Source: Streptomyces fructofermentans (GTDB lineage Bacteria; Actinomycetota; Actinomycetes; Streptomycetales; Streptomycetaceae). From it: a stretch of DNA of 64,000 nucleotides. The notes under the pieces were generated by a model that had not been told where the DNA came from, made no database searches, and saw nothing but the letters and a program-made list of their open reading frames with translations. The translations under genes were made by a program, and so were the position numbers. Positions 27,440 through 36,456 of the stretch are shown here, piece by piece (position 1 is the first letter of the stretch; the number at the start of each line of letters is the position of its first letter). The stretch lies in assembly GCF_014651055.1 (NCBI RefSeq), contig NZ_BMWD01000001.1, positions 62,001 to 126,000 on the forward strand, given 5' to 3'.

Positions 27440-27988
27440 TCAGCGCCGGCGCGCCCTGCGCAGCCGCCGGGCCAGCCGGCGTTTGCGGAGGATCTCCAGG
27501 CGGAGGTAGACCGCGAACAGCACGCCCATCGTGGCGCCCGTGAGGAGCGCGGACTGCCAGCCGGCGGCTATCAGCAGCAGCGCCGTCAGCACCACGGCCG
27601 CGGTGACGAAGACGGCCTTGGGGCCCCGGTGCGGGTCGTCCGACATGGCGTCGAACTCGATGCGGGCCGCCAGCAGGCTCACCGCGGGCGCCTCGTCCGG
27701 CAGGGGCTTGAGGGTGCCGGGCCGCAGCCCGGGAGTGCGGCCCTCGGCGAGCCGCGCCAGAGTCGCCGCGCTGCGTTCGCGGGCCTCGGCGGAGAGGTCG
27801 CGGACCAGGCGGACCTGGAGCAGCCTGCCGGTCCTCGTCGTCTCCTTGTACTGGAACCCGTACTGCAGGGCCGTGTACGTGAGCGCGGCGAGCCGGCGTG
27901 TGGAGCCGCGCGGGTCCTCCAGTACGACGACGTCCCGGGAGGCGATCTGCCTGAGCACGTCCGTGATCAGACGTTCGGTTCTCTTCAT
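27440..27988 (-). CDS. Small membrane protein of unknown function
   Basis: A 182-residue protein. Residues 1-115 are polar and mostly cytoplasmic: MKRTERLITDVLRQIASRDVVVLEDP then a TYTALQYGFQYKETTRTGRLLQVRLV segment. They are followed by two adjacent hydrophobic helices (AVFVTAAVVLTALLLIAAG and SALLTGATMGVLFAVYL) and a very basic tail (RKRRLARRLRRARRR). I do not recognise a family. The ATG at 27988 has no obvious ribosome binding site, so the start is uncertain. The tail suggests contact with phospholipid or nucleic acid, which is inference only. It lies divergent to the aldolase-like gene across 253 bp. Confidence 0.7.
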   Translation of the reverse strand: MKRTERLITDVLRQIASRDVVVLEDPRGSTRRLAALTYTALQYGFQYKETTRTGRLLQVRLVRDLSAEARERSAATLARLAEGRTPGLRPGTLKPLPDEAPAVSLLAARIEFDAMSDDPHRGPKAVFVTAAVVLTALLLIAAGWQSALLTGATMGVLFAVYLRLEILRKRRLARRLRRARRR

Positions 27989-28241
27989 GGGCGGTCGGCG
28001 GATGCGGTCGCGGGGTGCGGTCCGCGCGGAGTGTGGGGATGGCAGTGCACGGGTGGTTCCTCCAGGGGGCGTCGGCACAGTGTGGCCGACCGGGCAGTTG
28101 GCTCCTGACAGGGAGACCATCGACGCCGTACAACGGTTGTGCACTCTCTTCACGGACATCTCTGTTCTCCAGCGCTGACCGAAGGTAACTTCCCGGCCGT
28201 AAACCCGAAAGAGGAGTCCGCCCCTCAGGGCTGGAGGACAC

Positions 28242-29036
28242 ATGCACGGGCCCACGCCGCCCCGGCCCCTTCCCACCGACCGGCTGCGGTTCGCCATGCC
28301 GCCCATGCACGAGTCGCTCGACGACGAGCGCAGGCACCGCAAGGAACGCCTGGCGGGCGCGCTGCGGCTGTTCGGCCGGCTCGGCTTCGAGGACGGGGTC
28401 TCCGGACACATCACCGCGCGCGACCCCGAGTACAGCGACTGCTTCTGGGTGAACCCCTTCGGCATGCCGTTCAAGCACGTCACCGTCGGCGATCTCGTCA
28501 TGGCCAACGGCGAGGGGCAGGTGATCGAGGGCCGCTACCACGTGAACCAGGCGGCGTTCACCGTGCACGCCCAGGTGCACGCCGCCCGGCCCGACGTCGT
28601 CGCGGTCGCCCACTGCCACTCGGTGCACGGACGCGCCCTGTCCGCGCTCGCCGACCTGCTCGACCCGATCACCCAGGAGAGCTGCGCCTTCTACGAGGAC
28701 CACGCGCTGTACGACGCCTACTCGGGCGTCGCCGTGGACGCCGAGGAGGGGCGGCGGATCGCCTCCGCGCTCGGCACGCGCAAGGCACTGGTCCTGCGCA
28801 ACCACGGGCTGCTGACCGTCGGCGACTCGGTGGACGCGGCGGCCTGGTGGTTCCTGTCGATGGAACGGTCGTGCCAGGTGCAGCTCACGGCGCGGGCGGC
28901 GGGGCGGCCGGTGCTGATCGACCACAAGCAGGCGGTCGCGACGCGGGAACAGCTCGGCGGCGACCTGGTGGCCTGGATCAACTACCAGCCGCTCTGGCAG
29001 GACATCAGCCGCAGCGAACCCGACCTCCTGAGTTGA
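28242..29036 (+). CDS. Class II aldolase/adducin family protein
   Basis: A 264-residue metal-dependent aldolase or epimerase-type protein. Family landmarks are NFxx-like DGVSGHITARDPEYSDCFWVNP, the zinc ligands in AHCHSVHGRAL, and a third His in VLRNHGLLTVGDSVDAAAWW. The fuculose-1-phosphate aldolase family uses such His residues to bind zinc and cleave or rearrange sugar phosphates; many members are of unknown substrate. GGAGG sits seven bases upstream of the ATG. No partner gene nearby reveals the pathway. It is convergent with the DUF4429 gene, whose stop lies 24 bp further on, with no hairpin between. Confidence 0.87.
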   Translation: MHGPTPPRPLPTDRLRFAMPPMHESLDDERRHRKERLAGALRLFGRLGFEDGVSGHITARDPEYSDCFWVNPFGMPFKHVTVGDLVMANGEGQVIEGRYHVNQAAFTVHAQVHAARPDVVAVAHCHSVHGRALSALADLLDPITQESCAFYEDHALYDAYSGVAVDAEEGRRIASALGTRKALVLRNHGLLTVGDSVDAAAWWFLSMERSCQVQLTARAAGRPVLIDHKQAVATREQLGGDLVAWINYQPLWQDISRSEPDLLS

Positions 29037-29059
29037 CCGGGCACCCCGGCCCGCGAGCC

Positions 29060-30001
29060 CTAGAAGCCCCGCAGTACGGCGGCCTTGGTCACCGCGAACT
29101 CCTCGTCGGTGAGCACGCCGTCGCGGTGCAGCTCGCCCAGCTCCCGCAGCCGGCGCAGCAGCACGTCGTGGTGGTCCTGCCGTGGCACGCGCGGCCCGGG
29201 GTCCACGGCGTCCCGGGGCGCCCCGAGCGGCACCGGTGCCGCGTCCTGAGCGCCGTCCCGGGCCCCGTTCTGCGCCACGCGCTCGTCCGCACCGGCCGAC
29301 GGGTGCGGGAGCCGGGCGACGACCGCCGTGGCCACCAGGGCCGTGAGCAGGTCGCGGCGGGTGCTGCCCCACAGGTCGAGCGCGAACGGGTCCTTCTCCG
29401 CCGGCGGCCTGGAGGGCCCCGCGTCCCGTGTCACGAACCGCAGGCACCCGTCCTCGTAACCCGAGTTCGGCAGCCATTCCACCCGCACGAGATCCGGTAC
29501 GCCGATGATGCGAGGCCCCGTCGCGCGCTTCACCCGGTCCGAGGTGTCGCTCCAGTCGATGCGCACCCGGGTCCCGTCGAAGGAGACCGTGCCGTCGCTG
29601 GAACGCACCGAGACGGGCACGGGCGGGCCGGGCAGCAGATACGACGCTGCCGGCTCCACGGAGACCTGTTCCAGGAGCAGCGCGCGGCGGATCTCCTCGG
29701 CGACGTACTCGGCGATGCCCGAGCGGTCGACGTCCACGGCCAGCCGGTACGGGTCGGCCGCCTCGGGCAGTCGGCCGCCGGTCGCCTGGAGCAGCGGATC
29801 GGCACCCTCGCGCAGCCTCAACCGCAGCCTGCCGCGCTTGCGTTCGGGTTCGTACACGGCACCCGCCACCGCTTCGATCGGCACGGCGATCTCCCCGTAC
29901 GTCTGCCGGAACAGCGGCACGGAGCGGTGCAGCCCCGGGGTGATCCGGACCGTGCTGCCGTCGAAGGCCCAGGTCCCGTCGCGCTGGATGATCTCGGCCA
30001 T
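29060..30001 (-). CDS. DUF4429 protein with C-terminal SHOCT domain
   Basis: A 313-residue cytoplasmic protein with two DUF4429-like repeats: the first opens DGTWAFDGSTVRI (near residue 8), the second DGTVSFDGTRVRI (near 137). A linker rich in Ala/Asp/Arg leads to a C-terminal SHOCT helix pair (LLRRLRELGELHRDGVLTDEEF), a short module often found at protein ends in actinobacteria. DUF4429 resembles PH-like or bacterial lipid-binding folds, but its role is unknown. The ATG at 30001 has no clear ribosome binding site. The following 284 bp (30002-30285) show no gene. Confidence 0.85.
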   Translation of the reverse strand: MAEIIQRDGTWAFDGSTVRITPGLHRSVPLFRQTYGEIAVPIEAVAGAVYEPERKRGRLRLRLREGADPLLQATGGRLPEAADPYRLAVDVDRSGIAEYVAEEIRRALLLEQVSVEPAASYLLPGPPVPVSVRSSDGTVSFDGTRVRIDWSDTSDRVKRATGPRIIGVPDLVRVEWLPNSGYEDGCLRFVTRDAGPSRPPAEKDPFALDLWGSTRRDLLTALVATAVVARLPHPSAGADERVAQNGARDGAQDAAPVPLGAPRDAVDPGPRVPRQDHHDVLLRRLRELGELHRDGVLTDEEFAVTKAAVLRGF

Positions 30002-30285
30002 GGGGAAATTCTCGCAGCCGGGTCAACACGGGGTTGGCCGGTTCACCCGCGCTGACCGGACCTGGCGGACGCCAGGGGTGTGCGGTACGGCACAATGCGC
30101 TCTCGTCACAAGGCAGTTGTGCGGCGGTACCTCTGTACGGCCGGGCAACTGTGCGGTGGGTGGAAGTACGCATGCCGCCACGCGGTGGCGGCACAGGGGC
30201 GGGGCCCGTCGGCCGAACACGGCACGACGGTGGTACGTGCGGCCCGACGAGGGCCGGCGAAGTGGCGTGAAGGGCGGCAAGGGGC

Positions 30286-31575
30286 GTGGCGGTGCAGGAG
30301 GCTGGACAGGGCGCGAGGCGTGATGCCGGACGGGGCGCGCACGAGGGCGGCTGCACCTGCGGGGACTGTCCGCACGGGGCCCGCGCGGGACATCGGCGCG
30401 CTGTCGCCGAATTCCTCTCCAAGCGCGACGAGTTCGCGTCCGGACGGGGGCTGCCCGCCGCGGTCGCCCACTCGTTCGGCGCCTCGCGGCAGTGGGTGTC
30501 GGACGAGCTGACCCAGTCCGCCGACCTCGTCGCCGAACGAGGGCGGGCCGAGGGGGACGTCTGGCTCGGGCGGGTGTGGCGGCGGACCGTCGCCGCGGTG
30601 TGGGGCGCCGTCGGCGTCCTGCTGCTCGCGCAGGCGCTCACCGCGATCGGGGCGGGCTGGTCGTCCGCGCGGACGGCGGGGCTGCTCGCCGCGCTGGTGG
30701 TCGCGGTGCTGCTGACCGGCGCCTCGTGGTTCCACCGGGCGCGGGGCGGCGTACTGGCACCGGTCATCGGTGAGGACAACCGGCTCTCCACCTCCCGCGC
30801 GGTGGCCGCGGCCTGGGTCCTCTTCGTCGTGTACGCGGTACTGCTGCTGGCGGGACGGCTCGCCGGCGCGTCCTCGCACACCGAGCGGGACGCGCTGATC
30901 GCGGGACTCGAACTCGCTCGCGGCGCCGGGATCGTGACCGTGCTCGCCGTGGTGTGCGCGATCGCGGTGCTGGTACGGCGGGTCGTGGGGCTGCGCGTGC
31001 TGGGGCAGCGGCTGCAGAAGGTCCGCGCCGACCGGCCGAGGGCCGCCGACCTGCTGACCGACGACTCCGGCCGGGGCAGCTTCGCGGACACGCAGTACGT
31101 GGTCCTGGGCGCGGTGGCCCTGGTGTTCGCCGCGGTGCGGCTGGCCAGGCGGCCGGAGCAGCTGCCCGACCTGCCGTGGGGACTCGCGGTGGTGGTCCTG
31201 GTGTCCGCCGCCACCTATGTGGCCGGGAAGTACGCGGAGGGCGGCCGGCCGGTGATCCTCTCGGTCGTCCGCGCGCGGGAGGCCGGGGACCTCGACGCGC
31301 CGATCCGGACCGGGGACGACATCGAGATCCGGGGTGCCGGATTCGTGCCGCCCGGGGCGCAGACTGCCGACCGGCTGTCGCGGATGGTCGTACGGATCGG
31401 CCCTGTGCACGTGCATGTGCCGCTGGTGCCGGTGCCGGGAGGATTCAGCAACCCGTCCGACGCGGTGCTGACCGTGCCGGTACCCGCGGACGTGGAGCCC
31501 GGCCGGGTGGAGGTGCAGGTGGTGACCGCGGCGGGCGTGGAGACCAACAGCGTGGGGATCGATGTGACGGAGTGA
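30286..31575 (+). CDS. Six-helix membrane protein with N-terminal cysteine cluster and outer beta domain
   Basis: A protein of about 429 residues, unknown to me. The N-terminus has CTCGDCPHG followed by a His/Arg-rich stretch, which could bind zinc or an iron-sulphur centre. Six hydrophobic segments follow between about residues 105 and 325. The last 110 residues (IRTGDDIEIRGAGFVPPG onward) look like an all-beta domain of the IPT/TIG type. GTG 30286 is given, but GTG 30292 has a better-spaced AAGGGG. No operon partner. The 550 bp downstream (31576-32125) contain only low-complexity GC sequence, including GGCCGCAG repeats near 31637, and no recognisable gene. Confidence 0.75.
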   Translation: MAVQEAGQGARRDAGRGAHEGGCTCGDCPHGARAGHRRAVAEFLSKRDEFASGRGLPAAVAHSFGASRQWVSDELTQSADLVAERGRAEGDVWLGRVWRRTVAAVWGAVGVLLLAQALTAIGAGWSSARTAGLLAALVVAVLLTGASWFHRARGGVLAPVIGEDNRLSTSRAVAAAWVLFVVYAVLLLAGRLAGASSHTERDALIAGLELARGAGIVTVLAVVCAIAVLVRRVVGLRVLGQRLQKVRADRPRAADLLTDDSGRGSFADTQYVVLGAVALVFAAVRLARRPEQLPDLPWGLAVVVLVSAATYVAGKYAEGGRPVILSVVRAREAGDLDAPIRTGDDIEIRGAGFVPPGAQTADRLSRMVVRIGPVHVHVPLVPVPGGFSNPSDAVLTVPVPADVEPGRVEVQVVTAAGVETNSVGIDVTE

Positions 31576-32125
31576 GCGCCCGGGGCCCCGTCCGGGTGTC
31601 TTGGAGGTGGGGGCCCCGGGGCTCGGCCCGGGTGTTCCGGCCGCAGGGGCCGCAGAGGCCGCAGGGACCCGGGCTCCCGAGAGGCCCGGGGGCTCGGGGG
31701 CTCGGGCCGCCCTCCGTGCGCTCAGGCACTCCTTGTCCTCGCCGGCCTCCCCGGCGATGGTGTCCGAGTGTCTGCGTGCCCGCGGGCGAGGGCTTGGTCT
31801 TCCTGGGTCGGCGGGTCCGGACCTGTGTGGCCCCGGGTCCGGGCGGACCCGCACGCTCGGGGCGCCGGACCCGGGGCCTGACCGCCGTGTACTCAGCGAC
31901 GCCTCGACCCCCGTACCGCCGGCCCGCGAGGAGTTCGTCCGGACGGCCACCCGCATGGGCTCGGGACCGTCCCGGGTGCCGACGCCGTGCATTTCGTTGT
32001 CGGCAAGGGGAGTTCCGGGGGACCTGGTCGAAATTTGTCCGTTCGTCCATGAGCGGGAGTCCGCGGTCGTACGTATGGTCTGTTGAGGAGTGAACCGTTC
32101 GGCGGCTGAGAGGTGGCGGAGGGCG

Positions 32126-32653
32126 ATGACTCACGGCATGCGGATGGACCCACACTCCGGATATCTGGACGAGGGCCGGAGCTGGCGGGACACCGCCACG
32201 CGGTACGCCCTCGTCCCCCTGCGCGTCTTCCTCGGTGTCACCTTCATCTACGCCGGTCTGGACAAGCTGACCGACAGCGCGTTCCTGTCCGACGCCGGCT
32301 CGGGGTCCATCGGCGACATGATGCGCGCCGTGCGGGACTCGTCGGCGATTCCCGCCCTCGTCGACCTGTCGCTCAAGAATCCGGTCGGCTTCGGTTACGC
32401 CATCGCCTTCGGAGAGCTGGCCGTGGGCATCGGCACGCTGATCGGACTGCTGGCCCGGCTCGCCGCGTTCGGCGGCGCCCTGATCTCCCTCAGCCTCTGG
32501 CTGACCGTGAGCTGGGGTGCCGACCCGTACTACTACGGCAACGACCTCGTCTACCTCATGGCCTGGCTGCCCCTCGTCCTCGCCGGAGCCTCGGTCTTCT
32601 CGATCGACGCCATGCTGCGTTCCCGGCGCAGGCAGCGGGCCGGGGCCTACTAG
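32126..32653 (+). CDS. DoxX family membrane protein
   Basis: About 175 residues with four hydrophobic segments: VPLRVFLGVTFIYAGLDKL, a short NPVGFGYAIAFGELAVGIGTLIG helix, LAAFGGALISLSLWLTV, and LVYLMAWLPLVLAGASVFSIDAML. The RxxLGxxFxxxGxxKL opening and the late helix pair fit the DoxX/TQO-small-subunit superfamily. These are membrane proteins linked variously to thiosulphate:quinone oxidation, redox stress and lipid binding. Here only the family is clear. ATG 32126 is chosen for its position after GGAGG and closeness to the fold; GTG 32090 and ATG 32138 are possible. Confidence 0.8.
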   Translation: MTHGMRMDPHSGYLDEGRSWRDTATRYALVPLRVFLGVTFIYAGLDKLTDSAFLSDAGSGSIGDMMRAVRDSSAIPALVDLSLKNPVGFGYAIAFGELAVGIGTLIGLLARLAAFGGALISLSLWLTVSWGADPYYYGNDLVYLMAWLPLVLAGASVFSIDAMLRSRRRQRAGAY

Positions 32654-32680
32654 ACCGCCCTCGGACCTCTGCCGGTTTCC

Positions 32681-32744
32681 TCCCCGCCCAGCCCTCCCAG
32701 CCCTCCCCGCCCAGCCCTCCCAGCCCTCCCCGCCCGGCCCTCCC
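32681..32744. repeat. 23-bp tandem repeat in a gene-free region (32654-33102)
   Basis: A pyrimidine-rich unit starting TCCCCGCCCAGCCCTCCC is present in two perfect 23-bp copies (32681-32703, 32704-32726) and a partial third. Further downstream are CCGT repeated four times (about 32823) and GTGCATCGCA twice (about 32977). I see no gene in these 449 bp. Confidence 0.85.
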
Positions 32745-33102
32745 CTCCTCCCGGTCCCTCCCCGCTCCTCCGGCTCCACCTCGCGTCTTCCCCGCCCGAC
32801 GGCCCGTGCCCAGCTCGCGCGCCCGTCCGTCCGTCCGTCCGACCTGGCTTCCCGTTGTCCGCCGTCCCGGCTTGTCGTCCGGCTCTCCCTGCTCTGCCCG
32901 GGCAGCCGACCGTCGCCCGCCGACCGGATGCCCGCTGTCGAAGTGCGTGCCCCGGCGGGGCCGGGCGGCGCCGGGCGTGCATCGCAGTGCATCGCAGCGC
33001 CAGGCAAGGGGAGCGCGGACCGTGGCGGCAGGGCATGGCGGCAGGGCATGGCACAGCTCCCCGGGACGCGGCAGTCGGTGAGCGTGCCCTGCCGGGAGGG
33101 CG

Positions 33103-33372
33103 CTAGCGGCCCGGCGCGTGCCCGTCCTCCCGGAGGTCCCGGGCGTGCCCTCCCTCTCCGTCTCCGGCGGGGACCTTGCGGCGTCTGCCGCGGACGGCCT
33201 GGGCCACGGTGCCCGCCAGGGCCGCCAGGCACAGGCCACCGACGACCAGGGGGATCACCGCGAACCACGGGGTGTCCCAGAGCCCGCCCGCGTCCCCGGC
33301 GTACAGACCGCCCGCGAGGGTGAGGAAGCCGCCGGCCACGAGCCTGCCGGGCTGGAACTCATGACGCAGCAC
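33103..33372 (-). CDS. Small two-helix membrane protein coupled to PspC gene
   Basis: An 89-residue protein with two hydrophobic segments (LVAGGFLTLAGGLYAG and WFAVIPLVVGGLCLAALAGTVA) and an Arg/Lys-rich then acidic tail. GTG 33372 is chosen because GGAGGTG lies five bases upstream inside the end of the PspC-domain gene; the two frames overlap by 14 bp, implying translational coupling. Its job is probably tied to that envelope protein, but no family is recognised. Confidence 0.75.
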   Translation of the reverse strand: MLRHEFQPGRLVAGGFLTLAGGLYAGDAGGLWDTPWFAVIPLVVGGLCLAALAGTVAQAVRGRRRKVPAGDGEGGHARDLREDGHAPGR

Positions 33373-34828
33373 GGGACACCTCCGCCTGTCCGATGCCGAC
33401 CTCGAGCGTGAGGTCGAGCGTCCCGCCGTCCTTCGTCCCGTCCGCGGGCGCGAGCGTCCGCCGGTCGTGCTTGCCCGGTGCCACGTCCACGTCCTTCTGG
33501 TCGTCACCCGGCAACTGGATGTCCCCGATGCCCACTTCGACCACCAGGTTCACGGTCACGTCCTCGGGCACGATCACCTTGAGCTGTCCCAGGCCGACCT
33601 CGGCGTTGGTCGTCACCGTCCGGTTCCTGCCGAGGTCGATCCGGCTGAGGTCGAGCGTGCCGACGCCCGTCCCCAGGTCGTACTGCGGTCGGACGGCCGC
33701 CGCCGAGGCGGGCGTCCAGTCCGTGCGTACCCAGTGCGTGCTGATCTTCTCCGGCATCGCCGCCGAGCAGGCCAGCAGGCCCGCCGTGACGACGGCGAGG
33801 AAGACCGACCCCGCTCCCGTACGCCCGAGGAACGCGCTGAGAGCGATGCCGAGGCCGAACACGGCGAGCGCGCAGGCCAGCCCTGTCTGGAGGCTGGTGC
33901 TCAGACTGTGGTCGTCCCAGGTCAGACCCGTACCGAGGCCCGCCGCGAGGACGGCCAGGAGGAAGACCCGGCCGCCGATCCGGCGAGGGCCGCGCTGCCT
34001 CGGCCCGGGCGTCCGTATCTCCACGCCGTAGCGGCGCTGCCCGCCGGAGACCGCCGCCGCGATGTCGAGGTCCCGGGTGTCGCCGGGACCCCACAGATAC
34101 CCCGTGCCGCCCACGTACGTGCCGTCCTTGACGATGGGCTCGCGCCACCAGGAGGGGAAGGAGGCGGGGACGGGAGGGGCCTGTGCCTCGGGCGGCGCGT
34201 CGGCCACGGCCTGCGCCGCGAGCGGGTCGGGGTCGTCGGTGCCGCGGCGTCGCGACCAGTAGCCCGCGCCGGCCAGGAGCAGGGAGAGCGTCGCCGCGAA
34301 GGTGAGCACCCCGCTGTTGCTCAGCATGGACAGGAAGACACCGCAGCCCACCAGCGCGAACAGCACGCCCGTCAGCGCCTGGCCGTCCACCCGGCCGGTG
34401 AGGAGCTTGCGGATCTCGTTCTCCTCCTCGTCGTCGTAGGCGACGAAGAGCCAGGCGAAGCCGTAGAAGATCAGGCCGATGCCGCCGGTCGCCGACAGCA
34501 CCGCGAGCACGATGCGGAAGATCACCGGGTCCATGTCGCACATGCGCCCCAGCCCCGCGCAGACACCGCCGAGCACCTTGTGCCGCCGGTCGCGCCGGAA
34601 CACGCCGGGAACCCCCGCGGCGGAAGGGTCGCCCGGCACGGCACTGCCGTCGGCCGTGCCGTGCCTCCCGGGCGGGGGCGGCATCCCGCCCGCCGCGGAC
34701 GGGGAGTCCGCGGCGGGTCCGGCATCCCGATTCCCGCTGCCCGTGTCCGGGCTCCCGTCCCGGCCCGGACCGGGACCGGGACCGTGACCGGATCCAGGGT
34801 CTGCCCCGGAGCGCCGCTGATCTGTCAT
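33359..34828 (-). CDS. PspC domain membrane protein with LiaF-like C-terminus
   Basis: A 489-residue protein. After about 80 residues of Pro/Gly/Asp-rich sequence comes a PspC domain (RRDRRHKVLGGVCAGLGRMCDMDPVIFRIV, then a helix and IFYGFAWLFVAYDDEE). Further membrane helices lie in the middle. The final 110 residues form a beta-rich repeat of the type AEVGLGQLKVIVPEDVTV and VEVGIGDIQLPGD, similar to the LiaF/DUF2154 toast-rack fold. This architecture suggests sensing of envelope stress and partnership with the divergent sensor kinase. ATG 34828 begins MTDQRRSG. Two ACCCTG elements lie upstream. The downstream small membrane gene overlaps its stop. Confidence 0.87.
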   Translation of the reverse strand: MTDQRRSGADPGSGHGPGPGPGRDGSPDTGSGNRDAGPAADSPSAAGGMPPPPGRHGTADGSAVPGDPSAAGVPGVFRRDRRHKVLGGVCAGLGRMCDMDPVIFRIVLAVLSATGGIGLIFYGFAWLFVAYDDEEENEIRKLLTGRVDGQALTGVLFALVGCGVFLSMLSNSGVLTFAATLSLLLAGAGYWSRRRGTDDPDPLAAQAVADAPPEAQAPPVPASFPSWWREPIVKDGTYVGGTGYLWGPGDTRDLDIAAAVSGGQRRYGVEIRTPGPRQRGPRRIGGRVFLLAVLAAGLGTGLTWDDHSLSTSLQTGLACALAVFGLGIALSAFLGRTGAGSVFLAVVTAGLLACSAAMPEKISTHWVRTDWTPASAAAVRPQYDLGTGVGTLDLSRIDLGRNRTVTTNAEVGLGQLKVIVPEDVTVNLVVEVGIGDIQLPGDDQKDVDVAPGKHDRRTLAPADGTKDGGTLDLTLEVGIGQAEVSRAAS

Positions 34829-34872
34829 GCGTCCATGGTGACGGGCGCGACGGCCGTCCGGCAGCCGGTACG

Positions 34873-34889
34873 ACCCTGGCCGAACCCTG
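34873..34889. promoter_or_regulatory. Candidate response-regulator boxes between divergent PspC genes
   Basis: ACCCTG occurs twice as a direct repeat exactly 11 bp apart (34873-34878, 34884-34889) upstream of the PspC gene, and again near 35131 as CCACCCTGATG, paired with TCAGGG at 35110, just upstream of the sensor kinase gene. One-turn spacing is typical of NarL/LiaR-type regulators, such as the one encoded next door. Confidence 0.35.
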
Positions 34890-34929
34890 AAATCGACCCC
34901 GAGGCCCCTCCTCCCCCTTCCACATGAAT

Positions 34930-35096
34930 CTCCACCCGGTCCTCCACCCGTCACCTCCACCCGGGCCGCTCCGCACGGACATCCCGTGCGATCGACACCC
35001 GATCGCCGCCCGGGCCCAACGCCGCCCGACGGCCCGGCCCTCACCCGGGCCTCCGCCGACCGCTCCACCCAGCCCTCCACCCGACCCCTCCACCCG
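34930..35096. repeat. Six spaced CTCCACCCG repeats between divergent PspC genes
   Basis: CTCCACCCG (once CTCCACCCA) occurs at 34930, 34942, 34955, 35063, 35075 and 35088, in two groups of three with 12-13 bp periodicity inside each group. The surrounding 344 bp hold no gene. Confidence 0.8.
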
Positions 35097-35172
35097 GCCC
35101 CCGTGAAGATCAGGGGAGTCTCGGGGGTCCACCCTGATGCCCGGGGGCGCCCGGCGTGTGAACATCGATGCC

Positions 35173-36456
35173 ATGCCGGAAGCCGCTGCCCTGTCTCCAG
35201 ACGCCCCGCGGCCGCCGCGCAAGCTCTACCGCAGCAGCGACGGACGCTGGCTCGGGGGCGTGGCGCGGGGGCTCGCCGGGCACTTGGGGCTGCCCGTGAT
35301 CTGGGTGCGCCTGGTCTTCGTCGGACTGTTCATGGCGGACGGCCTGGGCGCGCTGCTGTACGCGTCGTTCTGGTTCTTCGTCCCGCTGGGCGTCGGAGGG
35401 GTGGACGCGGAGCGGCCCCCCGCGCTGGCCACCGAGACCTCTCCCGACGGCCGCCGCAGGCTCGTCGCACGCAAGCCCGACAAGGGCCAGATCGTCGCGC
35501 TGCTCGCGATGGTCGTGGTGGCCCTGATCTTCGTCGGCAACGTGGACCTCAGCGGAGGCGCCAAGGCGTACCTGTGGCCCACGGTCCTCGTGGGCGCGGG
35601 CGTCGCGCTCGTCTGGCGCCAGGCGGACAACTCCCGCCGGGCCCGCTGGATGGAGGTCGGCCGCCGCCGGCGCACGATCACCCTGCTCCGTTCCGCGGCC
35701 GGTGTCCTGCTCGTCACCGCGGGCGTCTCCGGGATATTCGTCCTCCAGGGCTCCGCCGCGCACCTCGGCTCGGTGCTCCAGGCCGCGCTCGCGGTCCTCG
35801 TCGGGATAGCCCTGCTCGCCGGCCCGTATCTAGTGCGCATGACCCAGGACCTGTCCGAGGAGCGCCTGATGCGCATCCGCGCCCAGGAGCGCGCGGAGGT
35901 GGCCGCGCACGTCCACGACTCGGTGCTGCACACCCTGACCCTGATCCAGCGCAACGCGGAGAACGCGGGCGAGGTACGGCGTCTCGCCCGCGCCCAGGAG
36001 CGAGACCTGAGGAACTGGCTCTACAAACCGGAGGGCACCGGCAAGGACGAGGACGACGAGCCCGACACCCTCGCCGAGGCGGTCAGGCGCAGCGCGGCCG
36101 AGGTGGAGGACAAGCACGGCGTGCCCATCGAGGTGGTGGTCGTCGGCGACTGCCCGCTCGACGACAGGATCGGTGCCCAGATGCAGGCCGCGAGGGAAGC
36201 GATGGTCAACGCGGCCAAGTACGGTGGCGAGGGCGGCGCGGTGCAGGTCTTCGCGGAGGTCGAGGGAAGGACCGTCTTCGTGTCGGTCCGTGACCGCGGT
36301 CCGGGGTTCGATCCGGACGCGATACCCGCCGACCGCATGGGCGTCAGAGAATCGATCATCGGCCGCATGGAGCGCAACGGCGGCACGGCCCGGCTGAGAG
36401 CGGTGCCGGACGGCGGCACGGAGGTCGAGCTGGAGATGGAGAGGGCGGAGACATGA
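35173..36456 (+). CDS. PspC-domain sensor histidine kinase
   Basis: A 427-residue membrane sensor kinase. The N-terminus has a PspC domain (LYRSSDGRWLGGVARGLAGHLG) leading into several membrane helices up to about residue 230. The dimerisation helix carries the phospho-acceptor H248 in AHVHDSVLHTLTLIQRNA, a variant of the HisKA_3 box. The ATPase has EAMVNAAKYGG (N box) and VRDRGPGFD (G box). GTG 35158 is a possible earlier start. It overlaps the response regulator gene by four bases (ATGA), so the pair is co-expressed. Known relatives respond to envelope or antibiotic stress; here that is inferred from the PspC domain and the divergent PspC/LiaF-like gene. Confidence 0.92.
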   Translation: MPEAAALSPDAPRPPRKLYRSSDGRWLGGVARGLAGHLGLPVIWVRLVFVGLFMADGLGALLYASFWFFVPLGVGGVDAERPPALATETSPDGRRRLVARKPDKGQIVALLAMVVVALIFVGNVDLSGGAKAYLWPTVLVGAGVALVWRQADNSRRARWMEVGRRRRTITLLRSAAGVLLVTAGVSGIFVLQGSAAHLGSVLQAALAVLVGIALLAGPYLVRMTQDLSEERLMRIRAQERAEVAAHVHDSVLHTLTLIQRNAENAGEVRRLARAQERDLRNWLYKPEGTGKDEDDEPDTLAEAVRRSAAEVEDKHGVPIEVVVVGDCPLDDRIGAQMQAAREAMVNAAKYGGEGGAVQVFAEVEGRTVFVSVRDRGPGFDPDAIPADRMGVRESIIGRMERNGGTARLRAVPDGGTEVELEMERAET

